Part shown: piece by piece, positions 23,246 to 30,598 of the stretch
How positions within the stretch are numbered: position 1 is the stretch's first letter
Layout of the letters: every line of letters starts with the position of its first letter
Assembly: GCA_946480125.1 (NCBI GenBank)
Contig: CAMLIY010000011.1
Coordinates: forward strand, 1 to 30,598
Length of the DNA stretch: 30,598 nucleotides
Origin: an uncultured Asticcacaulis sp.
Lineage (GTDB): Bacteria > Pseudomonadota > Alphaproteobacteria > Caulobacterales > Caulobacteraceae
Direction of reading: 5' to 3'
Translations under genes and position numbers: made by a program
The notes under the pieces: model-generated
Database searches by the model: none
Told to the model about the DNA's origin: nothing
What the model saw: only the letters and a program-made list of their open reading frames with translations

Positions 23246-24298
23246 TCATGATAGATACGCCTTCATCATAGCCTTGATGCCGTCCGCGTCCAGACGTTCT
23301 TCGTTGTTATCCGAGGCATAGGAAAAGCCTTCCGGCACCTTTTTGATACCGCGCACCTTGGCGAAGCTCTTGCGGGTGTATTCGGCGAATTCCGGCTCAA
23401 TGACATAACGGTCATCGAGTTCGAAGGTCGAGCGCGCATCATCGGCCGAGATCATCATTTCGTGCAGCTTTTCACCGGGGCGGATACCAATGACGGTCTG
23501 TCTGGTTTTTGGCGCCATTGCCGTTGCCAGATCTGTGACGAGCGTCGCCGGAATCTTAGGCACAAATATCTCGCCGCCTTGCGTCAGTTCCATGCAGGAG
23601 AGCACAAAGGCCACGCCCTGGTCGAGCGATATCCAGAAACGCGTCATGCGCGGATCGGTAATCGGCAGGTCGCTCGCCCCCTTTTCCAGCAGACGCCTGA
23701 AGAAGGGCACCACCGAGCCGCGCGAACCAACGACATTGCCATAGCGCACCACGCAGAAGCGGGTGCCGATATCACCGGACATATTGTTGGCGGCGACAAA
23801 GATCTTGTCCGAGGCCAGCTTGGTGGCGCCATAGAGATTGATCGGCGAGCACGCCTTGTCGGTGGAAAGCGCCACCACCTGTTTGACATGCGTAGCAAAG
23901 GCGGCGGCCACTACATTTTCCGCGCCATTGATATTGGTGGCGATACATTCCGACGGGTTATATTCGGCCGCCGGCACCTGTTTCAGCGCGGCGGCGTGGA
24001 TGACGATATCAACCCCGCGGAAAGCCATGACCAGACGTTCACGGTCACGCACATCGCCGAGGAAAAACCGCAGCTTGCCAAGCTGCCCCTTGTCGAAGCG
24101 CTCCTCCAGTTCGTTCTTCATCTCGTATTGCTTGAGTTCGTCACGCGACAGGATGATGACCTTGCGCGGATCATAGTGCTCCAGCAAGGTCTGCACCATG
24201 CGGCGGCCAAACGAGCCCGTGCCGCCGGTGATCAGCACGACCTTGTTCTTGACCGGGTCGGTCTGCGGCGAAAAATCACGATGAATGTGGTCGGTCAT
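23246..24298 (-). CDS. pseB: UDP-N-acetylglucosamine 4,6-dehydratase (inverting) PseB
   Basis: A 350-residue extended-SDR enzyme that starts pseudaminic acid synthesis by converting UDP-GlcNAc to UDP-2-acetamido-2,6-dideoxy-beta-L-arabino-hexos-4-ulose. NADP loop ITGGTGSFGRR is at about residues 24-34 after a short polar extension. Further marks: HAAALKQVPAAEYNPSE, STDKACSPINLYGATK (catalytic YxxxK), RYGNVVGSRGSVVPFF and GIRPGEKLHE. These are typical of PseB/FlaA1 rather than the retaining dehydratases. It is the first gene of the pseB-pseC-pseI operon and has a CtrA-type box 64 bases upstream. Called FlmA in Caulobacter. Confidence 0.95.
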   Translation of the reverse strand: MTDHIHRDFSPQTDPVKNKVVLITGGTGSFGRRMVQTLLEHYDPRKVIILSRDELKQYEMKNELEERFDKGQLGKLRFFLGDVRDRERLVMAFRGVDIVIHAAALKQVPAAEYNPSECIATNINGAENVVAAAFATHVKQVVALSTDKACSPINLYGATKLASDKIFVAANNMSGDIGTRFCVVRYGNVVGSRGSVVPFFRRLLEKGASDLPITDPRMTRFWISLDQGVAFVLSCMELTQGGEIFVPKIPATLVTDLATAMAPKTRQTVIGIRPGEKLHEMMISADDARSTFELDDRYVIEPEFAEYTRKSFAKVRGIKKVPEGFSYASDNNEERLDADGIKAMMKAYLS

Positions 24299-24361
24299 GC
24301 AGCCCTGCGATTGATAATCCGGACATTACCCGTCCGTGGCCCGCATGGTGCCTTCAGCCGG

Positions 24362-24387
24362 TTAAAGGGCCGTTAACCGAAGTTAAC
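24362..24387 (-). promoter_or_regulatory. CtrA-type binding site upstream of pseB
   Basis: TTAA-AGGGCCG-TTAAC (24362-24377) matches the Caulobacter CtrA box TTAA-N7-TTAAC exactly, and a third half-site GTTAAC follows at 24382-24387. On the minus strand it reads as the same consensus and lies 64-79 bases before the pseB start, a fitting distance for a CtrA-activated promoter. CtrA drives early flagellar genes in Caulobacterales. The end of the neighbouring SDR gene overlaps the third half-site. Confidence 0.7.
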
Positions 24388-25375
24388 CCCCTGAATAACC
24401 GCCAACCACTGGCAGAATTTCGCCGGTGATATAGGAGGACATTTGCGCCGACGCGAGGAATACATAGGCCGGCGCCAGTTCTTCCGGCTGGGCCGGGCGC
24501 TTCATGGCGGTTTGCGCGCCGAATTGCGACACCTCTTCCGGAGTCTTGTCGGCTGGATTTAGCGGCGTCCACACCGGCCCCGGCGCCACGCAATTGACGC
24601 GGATACCCTTTTCGATCAACTGGCCGGAAAGCGCCCGCGTGAAGGCGTGAATGCCGCCCTTGGTCATCGAATAATCGACCAGAGACGGGCTGCCTTCGAT
24701 GCCGGTGATCGAGCCGGTGTTTACGATCGCGCCGCCATAGGGCAGATGCTCGATCGCCGCCTGGGCCATATGAAAATAGCCATACAGATTGGTTTTCAGC
24801 GTCTTGTCGAATTGTGCCTCGGTAATATCCTCAAAACGGGCGTGGAGCTGGAAAGCGGCGTTATTGACGAGAATATCGAGCTTGCCGAGTGTCGCTACAG
24901 TCTGCGCCACGGCGTCACGGGCAAAGGCGCGATCCGACACATCGCCGGCGATCAGCAGACAGCGCTGGCCCTCCGCCTCTACAAGACTGCGAGTCAGTTC
25001 GGCATCATCGTGTTCATCAAGAAAAACAATGGCGACATCGGCACCTTCACGGGCATAAAGAATGGCGACGGAGCGACCGATACCCGAATCAGCGCCGGTG
25101 ATCAGCGCCACCTTCCCTTCCAGTTTTCCGGAACCTTTATAATAGGGCGCATCATAAAGCGGTTTCAGTTCCATATCCGCTTCACTGCCGGGTTTGTTGA
25201 GCGTTTGCTTCGGCAGAGGCGGTTCAGGATATGTGCGCGCACCGGCCTGCATGGCTTTTTCCGGCTTTTCAAGCGGATGGATTTTATCGGTCTGACGTCG
25301 CTCCGCCTGCAGGGCGCGTTGTACAGCGGCGGTATCTTCCGCCTCTTGCTGATAATCGAGTGGGGTCATTGTCAT
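24383..25375 (-). CDS. SDR-family oxidoreductase, general-stress/glucose-dehydrogenase-like
   Basis: About 330 residues: a 60-85 residue polar extension rich in lysine and proline (PLPKQTLNKPGSEADM), then a classical SDR domain with TGADSGIGRSVA, VNNAAFQ, the catalytic serine in NTGSITG and YSMTK, ending SYITGEILPVVGG. The extension plus domain order matches the YhdF/YhxC/GSP39 group found in stress regulons. The substrate is unknown. The start is uncertain: ATG at 25375 is preferred, with ATG at 25369 or 25429 also possible and no clear Shine-Dalgarno for any. It is probably not part of the pseudaminic acid pathway. Confidence 0.85.
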   Translation of the reverse strand: MTMTPLDYQQEAEDTAAVQRALQAERRQTDKIHPLEKPEKAMQAGARTYPEPPLPKQTLNKPGSEADMELKPLYDAPYYKGSGKLEGKVALITGADSGIGRSVAILYAREGADVAIVFLDEHDDAELTRSLVEAEGQRCLLIAGDVSDRAFARDAVAQTVATLGKLDILVNNAAFQLHARFEDITEAQFDKTLKTNLYGYFHMAQAAIEHLPYGGAIVNTGSITGIEGSPSLVDYSMTKGGIHAFTRALSGQLIEKGIRVNCVAPGPVWTPLNPADKTPEEVSQFGAQTAMKRPAQPEELAPAYVFLASAQMSSYITGEILPVVGGYSGG

Positions 25376-25446
25376 GATTTGGGCTATCACCTGGCTGAGC
25401 GCCCCTGCCCGCCGGTGATTAAGCCTCATCAATCATCAAAAATCGA

Positions 25447-26226
25447 TCAGGCCGTGCGCTTCAAATCGTTTTTTTGGCGTCGCCATATATCGCGTAAGGC
25501 TTGCGGAATAAGCCACCACGGCTCAATGAAATAGCGCTCGAATAGACGCCTTGGCTCATGGAAAAAGCGCACCAGCCATTCAATGCCTAACTGGCCGGTC
25601 CAGCGCGGCGGGGTGTACATGACGCCGGCCTCATAATCGAAGGCCGCGCCGACAGGCAGAATAACGCAATCAGGCAGCCCGTCGAGATTGGCCAGAATCC
25701 ACGTCTCCTGGCGGGGCATACCCATACCGACCAGCAGGACATCCGGTTTTTTCGCTTTCAAATCAGCAAGCAAGAGCGCATTGGCGGTGCCATTCATATC
25801 GAAAAAGCCGGTATGCAGGTCGAGGTGGACATGCGGATAGCGGGCCAGTATCGCCGCTTTCGAGGCGGCATTATGCGCGGCCTCGCCGCCTATGTGATAT
25901 ACACGCCAGCCCTGTCCTTGCGCCCGCGACCAAAAATCTGCGCGGAAATCGAGGTAAGTGACCCGATGATCGCGTGACACCTTATGACCCATCAGTTTCG
26001 CCCAGGCGATCATCGGCGTTGAATCGATTTCGATCAGATCGGCCTTTGCATAAAAGGCCCGCATGTCTGGGCGTTTCTGAAACAGATAAAGGCTGTGCAG
26101 GTTATGATTGGCCACAATGGCGCGCGCGTTCGCCGCCACCTTGCGGCCAACGAAATCCATCACATAGGCCGGGGTGATCACATCGACCTCGGCGCCCAAT
26201 AGAGAAAGGCGGCACGGTTTTTCCAT
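25447..26226 (-). CDS. WecG/TagA/CpsF-family glycosyltransferase (GT26)
   Basis: A 259-residue membrane-associated transferase that adds an N-acetyl-hexosamine or its uronic acid to a lipid-linked sugar. Family blocks: VANHNLHSLYLF, the DSTPMIAWA motif near residue 69, YHIGGEAAH, and VGMGMPRQETW with GAAFDYEAG. The C-terminus (GIEWLVRFFHEPRRLFERY) is the amphipathic membrane-binding tail typical of the family. In Caulobacter a GT26 protein, HfsJ, works in holdfast synthesis and is a target of c-di-GMP-dependent control; whether this is its orthologue cannot be told here. It lies upstream of the SDR on the same strand, with about 70 bases between. Confidence 0.88.
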   Translation of the reverse strand: MEKPCRLSLLGAEVDVITPAYVMDFVGRKVAANARAIVANHNLHSLYLFQKRPDMRAFYAKADLIEIDSTPMIAWAKLMGHKVSRDHRVTYLDFRADFWSRAQGQGWRVYHIGGEAAHNAASKAAILARYPHVHLDLHTGFFDMNGTANALLLADLKAKKPDVLLVGMGMPRQETWILANLDGLPDCVILPVGAAFDYEAGVMYTPPRWTGQLGIEWLVRFFHEPRRLFERYFIEPWWLIPQALRDIWRRQKNDLKRTA

Positions 26227-26367
26227 GCCGCCTTTCTAAAGGTGCAACTTTGATATTCCCTCAAAAGAGAGGGTTAACGCATTCTTTTCGTTCAGGCGTC
26301 TGAATGGAGCATCGGCCATGAAAATCTATTGATGGCCCTGCCAGATTATCACGATGCCATCTGATTA

Positions 26368-27042
26368 TTATTCAACCGGACGCAGGGTGATTTCAACGCG
26401 ACGGTTCTTGGCGCGCCCCTCGGGTGTATCATTCGTAGCGATCGGCTGGGCCTCACCCATACCGGCGATATAGATACGTTCGGCCTTCACCTTCTGACCG
26501 ACCAGATAACCCGCCACAGCATTGGCGCGGCGCTCGGAGAGCGCCAGGTTATCCGCATCAGAGCCCTGACTGTCAGCATGACCAACCACATCGATATAGG
26601 TCGAGGGATACTGATTGAGGATGACGCCGACATCATTGAGCACCGGCATGAAGCTGCTCGACAGATCGGCGCTGCCCGATGAGAAGGTAACATCGCCCGG
26701 CATGCTCAGGATGATATTGTCGCCCGAACGCGTAATATACACACCTCGGCCTTCCAGCTTGGCGCGCAGGTCTTTGTTCTGGCGGTCCATATAGGCGCCG
26801 ACACCGGCGCCGGCCAGAGCACCAATACCCGCCCCAATGACAGCGTTTTTACGACGGTCATTCTTGTTCGACAAGGCGCCCAGCACGGCACCGGCACCAG
26901 CGCCAATCAAAGCGCCGGACTTGGTGTTGCTGCTCGTCCGGACGCCGTTACTGGTATCAACCGTTTCACAACCGGCCAGCAGAAAAGCCACGCCGCTCAG
27001 GGCCAAAATCATATTTCGGCCATTAAAATTAAGTGTTCGCAT
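26368..27042 (-). CDS. OmpA-family outer-membrane lipoprotein with glycine zipper
   Basis: A 224-residue lipoprotein: the signal peptide ends in the lipobox LLAGC (Cys near residue 25). Residues 40-85 form a glycine-zipper segment (GALIGAGAGAVLGAL and AVIGAGIGALAGAGVGAY) that likely inserts in the membrane. Residues 110-222 are an OmpA_C/Pal-like peptidoglycan-binding domain with TFSSGSADL, VVGHADSQGSDADNLALS, RRANAVAGYL and NRRVEITLRP. This is the YiaD-like arrangement. GAGGAG lies ten bases before the ATG. It is likely to tether outer membrane to cell wall. Confidence 0.93.
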   Translation of the reverse strand: MRTLNFNGRNMILALSGVAFLLAGCETVDTSNGVRTSSNTKSGALIGAGAGAVLGALSNKNDRRKNAVIGAGIGALAGAGVGAYMDRQNKDLRAKLEGRGVYITRSGDNIILSMPGDVTFSSGSADLSSSFMPVLNDVGVILNQYPSTYIDVVGHADSQGSDADNLALSERRANAVAGYLVGQKVKAERIYIAGMGEAQPIATNDTPEGRAKNRRVEITLRPVE

Positions 27043-27284
27043 AGGGTTTAGTCTCCTCAGATAAATTTTAGATGCCGTTCACGGCTCAACTCGTGAGCTA
27101 TTTCAGGCCATCTCATTGACCATGGCACAGACAGGGTAAGAACATTGATCGGAAAGCGCCGCCCACTTGTTAGAATTTAATAAAAGCGCGGCGGGTCAAA
27201 TTGTAGAAAACCGCAAGTTCTTACGTGAAGATTTACGAGGCTTTGGCTGAATACAACATGAAGGCTAACCAATGCTGCCATTCA

Positions 27285-29069
27285 TTAACTGGCCTTGCAC
27301 CGCCATACCGTCTTCGTCTCTGGCGGCATAGTGAGATAGGTCTGCGAAAGGGTGCGAATACGAGCGAGATTTTCACCCAATGCCGCCAAGGCTCCCGTGT
27401 CGGCATTGGCCGAGCATCGCAGGGAGCCCAGCGCCGTCTTCTGCGCTACGAACGTTTTATATTGCGCCGGATCAAGGCGGTAATCGTAGCGTGTAAACAG
27501 GCTGCCGTCGGCTGACAATTCCATGCGCGCCGCCACCGGATTAGCGTCACCGGTGGTAAAACGCAGCAGATTGCCGTCCGCCTGGCGCTCATAGGGGGTC
27601 CGGCCATTGATACAGGCGTGGACGAGATCAAAGTCGAACTCGATATGACCGGCATCGGCCAGCGGATTGGCAGAGGCCGACTTATCGACATCACACGACA
27701 TATGCTGAATGGCGGCCGCCGCCACAGGCGCGGCCACCTTGGGCTTGGTCAGCCGGCTGTCTATTTCCCGTTCCTTGATCAGGAAACCGACAACAGCAAC
27801 GATGATGATCAGCGCCAGCGCAATCCAGCCCCAGGGAATCGGATGTTTGATGCCCGGCAGCTTGACGCGATCATGGGGCACCCAGTCCATCCGGGTCTTT
27901 TCAGGTTTTGGCGGCTTGACCTTTTCCGGCCGGAGTGGCGCTTCATCAAATGCCGTTGGCGCCAACGGCGCCTTGCTGTGAATCTCGGTGCGATGGCGGA
28001 TTTCACGACGGATAATCAATCCGATCAGGATCAGGACAAGCACCGACAGGACGATCATCGCGCCCAGCTGCCAGACCTCCATGGCGGCACGATCGGCTTC
28101 GGCCTTCTTCTGTTCGGCCAGGCGCTGGACCTGTGCTTCGGCGGCGGCCGCCAGGACACGCGACAGGGCGTCATCCTTGACGATCTCATCCTCGCTCTTG
28201 GCATAGCAGGGCGTGCTGATGATTGTGGGAGCCACGCCCGCCGAACTCAGGAAGGTGTTCAGCGCCGACACATGAGTGGCGACATACTGGCCGGCCGAAA
28301 CATCGAGATTGCCAGCCGTAGACATCGAGGACGGCGCCGTCCAGGTATTGACGCCGACCACTTGGCCGCATTCGTTAAGCAGCGGACCGCCGGAATTGCC
28401 GTGGTTGATGGGCGCGGTATGGAAAAGAGTCTCGACCCGGCTGCCGTCCGGATTGGTGGAGGCGAACAGGGCTATCGAGCCTTGGGTCACATAGGCATCT
28501 GCGGGTTCCAGCAAGGCGGTGCCGGAGCGGTTCAACAGGTGATCGGTCACATCCGGATAACCCATGGTGACAACGCGTTCGTTTTTATAAGGCGTGAGAT
28601 AGAGCTTAAGCGGCGGCACCTTGAAGCCCGGCGCCGACAAGAGGGCCAGATCGCCTTCCACCCACTTCTTCACCAGCTGAACCGGCTGGTATGCCGCGCC
28701 GGAATCCTTATGCGGCACGATATAAATATCGGCGCTGGAGGCCTCCGGCGGCACTTCGACGACATGATAATTGGTGACGATATAGCCGGGCGCCACTACA
28801 AAGCCTGAGCCCATGCCGACTGTATCCAGCGGCACGCCGCCATAACCGCGATAAACCACCAGAACGCGCACAACCGATTGTTCGGCGGTTTTCAAGGCTT
28901 GGGTAGAATTGACGGGCTGTAGATCGGAGTCAACGAGATCAGACAGGGACTGATTGGCGGATGACGTTACCTGCGCAGGCGCCGGATAAGGCAAAATACA
29001 CAGAAAGGCAATCACCGCGGCCAGCAGCACCGCCGGCTGTCCGCTCCCTTTTTTAGCCCATTTTCGCAT
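27285..29069 (-). CDS. Membrane-anchored trypsin-like serine protease
   Basis: A 594-residue protein with a Sec signal peptide (ending near PAPAQ, residue 33). The S1 trypsin-like domain spans about residues 65-290 and has the full triad: His102 in TNYHVVEV, Asp140 in EGDLALLS and Ser226 in NHGNSGGPLL. A charged helical stretch (300-332) leads to two membrane helices near 337-353 and 414-432, separated by a proline- and lysine-rich loop, then about 160 residues with four scattered cysteines. The protease and the C-terminal part should both face the periplasm. No PDZ domain is present, unlike HtrA/DegP. The ATG at 29069 follows GAAG; ten upstream residues are rejected. The target is unknown. 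Confidence 0.87.
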   Translation of the reverse strand: MRKWAKKGSGQPAVLLAAVIAFLCILPYPAPAQVTSSANQSLSDLVDSDLQPVNSTQALKTAEQSVVRVLVVYRGYGGVPLDTVGMGSGFVVAPGYIVTNYHVVEVPPEASSADIYIVPHKDSGAAYQPVQLVKKWVEGDLALLSAPGFKVPPLKLYLTPYKNERVVTMGYPDVTDHLLNRSGTALLEPADAYVTQGSIALFASTNPDGSRVETLFHTAPINHGNSGGPLLNECGQVVGVNTWTAPSSMSTAGNLDVSAGQYVATHVSALNTFLSSAGVAPTIISTPCYAKSEDEIVKDDALSRVLAAAAEAQVQRLAEQKKAEADRAAMEVWQLGAMIVLSVLVLILIGLIIRREIRHRTEIHSKAPLAPTAFDEAPLRPEKVKPPKPEKTRMDWVPHDRVKLPGIKHPIPWGWIALALIIIVAVVGFLIKEREIDSRLTKPKVAAPVAAAAIQHMSCDVDKSASANPLADAGHIEFDFDLVHACINGRTPYERQADGNLLRFTTGDANPVAARMELSADGSLFTRYDYRLDPAQYKTFVAQKTALGSLRCSANADTGALAALGENLARIRTLSQTYLTMPPETKTVWRCKAS

Positions 29070-29302
29070 TTGGCGATCTTCGCCCATACCCGCAAACACA
29101 GAATTCCGCCTTATAGCCGAAACAAAACACCGCGCCCCCTTGCGAGTCGCGGCAAATATAACGGGTTCATAACCGAGTTTGTTACAAAAATCACCCCTGC
29201 GCCACCGCTTATTCTGAGTTGTGGGATTTAAGAAACGAATTGCCTGAAAAGGTAGAGACAGGCTAGGTTCCCGCTTGGTTTTTCACGTCACAAAGTCTTG
29301 CC

Positions 29303-30256
29303 ATGCCCGATTATTTCACGTCTCCGGTTTCAGCCATTCCCCCCGTGCCGATGGCGCTTTATGACGCTGATTTCACGCGTTTTTCGCAAAGTCTCGGCGC
29401 GGCCTTCGAGCGCTATGGCTTTGCCGTCCTCGGCGGCCACGGCCTGGATCCGGCAGTGCTGGATCGCGCCGTGGCCGCCACCAAGGCCTTTTTCGCGCTG
29501 CCGGAGGAGACCAAGCGCAAATACAAAACCGGCATCGGTGGCGCGCGCGGCTACACCCCCTTCGGCATCGAGACCGCCAAAGGGGCCACGCATCACGATC
29601 TCAAGGAATTCTGGCATATCGGCCGCGAACTACCGGCCGGTCATCCGTACACGGAATATATGGCGGAAAACGTCTGGCCCGCCGAAATCACCGACTTCCG
29701 CGCCAGCACCTATGCGCTTTATGAAGCGCTCGATGACTTGGGCAAAAAGGTGCTGCGCGCTATCGCCGTCTACCTTAAGCTCAACGTGGATTTCTTCGAG
29801 GCGCCGGTGAAAGATGGCAACAGCGTCCTGCGCCTGCTCCACTATCCGCCGGTGACGACGCCCGGCGAAAGCGTCCGCGCCGGGGCACATGGCGATATCA
29901 ATGTCATTACGCCTTTGCTCGGCGCCGAGGAGCCTGGCCTGCAACTGCTCGACCGTGACGGTCAGTGGCTGCCGATCACCCCGCCTGAGGACTGCATTGT
30001 CTGCAATATCGGCGACATGCTGTCGCGCCTGACCAATGGGGTTTTGCCATCAACCCAGCACCGGGTGATCAATCCAGCGGAGGCGCGCAAGGATTTCGCC
30101 CGCTATTCGACGCCCTTCTTCCTGCATTTCGAACCGCCCTACGTCATCGAGACCCTGCCGAACTGCATTACGCCGGCGCATCCCGATCTGGGCGCAGAAC
30201 CGATCACGGCGCAGGACTTCCTGATGCAGCGGCTAAGAGAAATCAAGCTGACTTAA
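29303..30256 (+). CDS. 2-oxoglutarate/Fe(II) oxygenase, isopenicillin N synthase-like
   Basis: A 317-residue cytosolic oxygenase. The N-terminal DIOX_N part holds FERYGFAVLGGHGLD and FFALPEETKRKYK. The double-stranded beta-helix core has the iron ligands HxD in GAHGDINVIT and the distal histidine in STQHRVINP, followed by the arginine-x-serine pair in RYSTPFF that binds 2-oxoglutarate. The substrate is unknown; bacterial members oxidise amino acids, small aromatics or secondary metabolites. The ATG at 29303 has no obvious Shine-Dalgarno. It is divergent from the protease gene and convergent with the peptidase gene, separated from the latter by a perfect hairpin. Confidence 0.88.
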   Translation: MPDYFTSPVSAIPPVPMALYDADFTRFSQSLGAAFERYGFAVLGGHGLDPAVLDRAVAATKAFFALPEETKRKYKTGIGGARGYTPFGIETAKGATHHDLKEFWHIGRELPAGHPYTEYMAENVWPAEITDFRASTYALYEALDDLGKKVLRAIAVYLKLNVDFFEAPVKDGNSVLRLLHYPPVTTPGESVRAGAHGDINVITPLLGAEEPGLQLLDRDGQWLPITPPEDCIVCNIGDMLSRLTNGVLPSTQHRVINPAEARKDFARYSTPFFLHFEPPYVIETLPNCITPAHPDLGAEPITAQDFLMQRLREIKLT

Positions 30257-30258
30257 CT

Positions 30259-30290
30259 TATGGGTTTGGGGCCGGCGCCCCAAACCCATA
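30259..30290. terminator. Bidirectional hairpin between convergent genes
   Basis: TATGGGTTTGGGGC and GCCCCAAACCCATA are perfect 14-base arms around CGGC. It starts three bases after one stop codon and ends one base before the other. No T run follows, so it may act as a transcript-end hairpin rather than a classical intrinsic terminator. Confidence 0.65.
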
Positions 30291-30291
30291 C

Positions 30292-30598
30292 CTATATCTC
30301 GCCATCCCAGCCGCATTGCTGGCCGGCATTCTGTGCTTCCAGCCAGGCGTTCAGCGGGGCGAAATAATCCATGATCGCTGTTGCATCCATCTCGCGCTGG
30401 CCGGTGAAGGTTTCCAACGCATCCGGCCACGGCCTGGATTGTCCCATCTCCAGCATGGCGTTCAGCTTTTCACCCACGGCGCGTTCGCCATAGATCGAGC
30501 AACGCGACAACGGACCTGTCCAGCCGGCTTGCTCACAGGCAGCGCGCTGGAACTGGAATTGCAGAATATCGGCCAGGAAATAACGCGTATAGGGCACG
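30292..30598 (-). CDS. Peptidase family M2 (ACE-like peptidyl-dipeptidase), C-terminal part
   Basis: The last 101 residues of a longer protein whose start lies beyond the right edge. PYTRYFLADILQFQFQRAAC, GPLSRCSIYGERAVGEKL, MLEMGQSRPWPDAL and TGQREMDATAIMDYFAPL closely follow the C-terminus of angiotensin-converting-enzyme-like dipeptidyl carboxypeptidases. The zinc-binding HExxH motif would lie outside the window. Such bacterial enzymes are usually periplasmic and release dipeptides from peptide C-termini. Confidence 0.88.
   Translation of the reverse strand, partial: VPYTRYFLADILQFQFQRAACEQAGWTGPLSRCSIYGERAVGEKLNAMLEMGQSRPWPDALETFTGQREMDATAIMDYFAPLNAWLEAQNAGQQCGWDGEI

Noticed and set aside
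23462..24376. A 304-codon plus-strand open frame opposite pseB
   Set aside because: pseB motifs are complete on the other strand; this frame shows no family features.
24383..26226. The SDR and GT26 genes as parts of the pseudaminic acid pathway
   Set aside because: All six pathway enzymes are accounted for. The SDR belongs to a stress-type group, and GT26 enzymes use UDP-sugars rather than CMP-nonulosonic acids.
27618..28808. A 396-codon plus-strand open frame opposite the protease gene
   Set aside because: It is antisense to the protease frame with full catalytic motifs, and its own translation is rich in Arg, His and Gly with no recognisable domain.

Overview
The window looks like chromosomal DNA of a Caulobacterales-type alphaproteobacterium (Asticcacaulis/Caulobacter relatives). 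This rests on codon usage, a perfect CtrA-type box (TTAA-N7-TTAAC) before a pseudaminic-acid operon, a WecG/TagA-family glycosyltransferase of the kind used in holdfast synthesis, and typical house genes. The genus is an inference. No tRNA, rRNA, CRISPR array, insertion sequence or prophage gene was seen.

Layout. 1-9 kb: the start of an unidentified minus-strand gene, an ammonium transporter (amtB), a WbpE-like sugar aminotransferase, a small hypothetical protein, a ketoglutarate-semialdehyde-type dehydrogenase followed by a clear terminator, a secreted rhamnogalacturonan-acetylesterase-like SGNH hydrolase, a membrane GGDEF-EAL protein and msrB. 9.1-17.5 kb: a minus-strand run of ten genes that overlap or nearly touch. 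In transcription order they are ketoacyl synthase III, Rieske oxygenase, SDR, alpha/beta hydrolase, acyl carrier protein, compact AMP-forming ligase, FabG-like SDR, a second ketoacyl synthase III, pseG and pseH. 17.6-18.5 kb: a divergent plus-strand pair, a second acyl carrier protein and pseF. 18.5-20.7 kb: a TRIC-family membrane protein, a glycine-zipper protein and a pirin. 20.7-24.4 kb: pseI, pseC and pseB, with two copies of a long palindromic repeat bracketing pseC-pseI and a CtrA box upstream. 24.4-30.6 kb: an SDR, a GT26 glycosyltransferase, an OmpA-type lipoprotein, a membrane-anchored trypsin-like protease, a 2-oxoglutarate/Fe(II) oxygenase and the C-terminus of an M2 peptidyl-dipeptidase.

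All six CMP-pseudaminic acid steps are encoded (PseB, C, H, G, I, F). In Caulobacter this sugar decorates flagellin, but no flagellin or flagellin glycosyltransferase gene lies in the window. The striking point is that pseG and pseH are the last two genes of an operon otherwise devoted to building an ACP-bound acyl chain, and pseF shares an operon with a second ACP. The PseH protein also lacks the usual R/Q-x-x-G-x-G/A acetyl-CoA-binding loop of GNAT enzymes. The working hypothesis, which is inference, is that this locus makes a pseudaminic acid with a non-acetyl N-acyl group (for example a hydroxylated short chain) built on a carrier protein and delivered to the 4-amino group by PseH in place of acetate.
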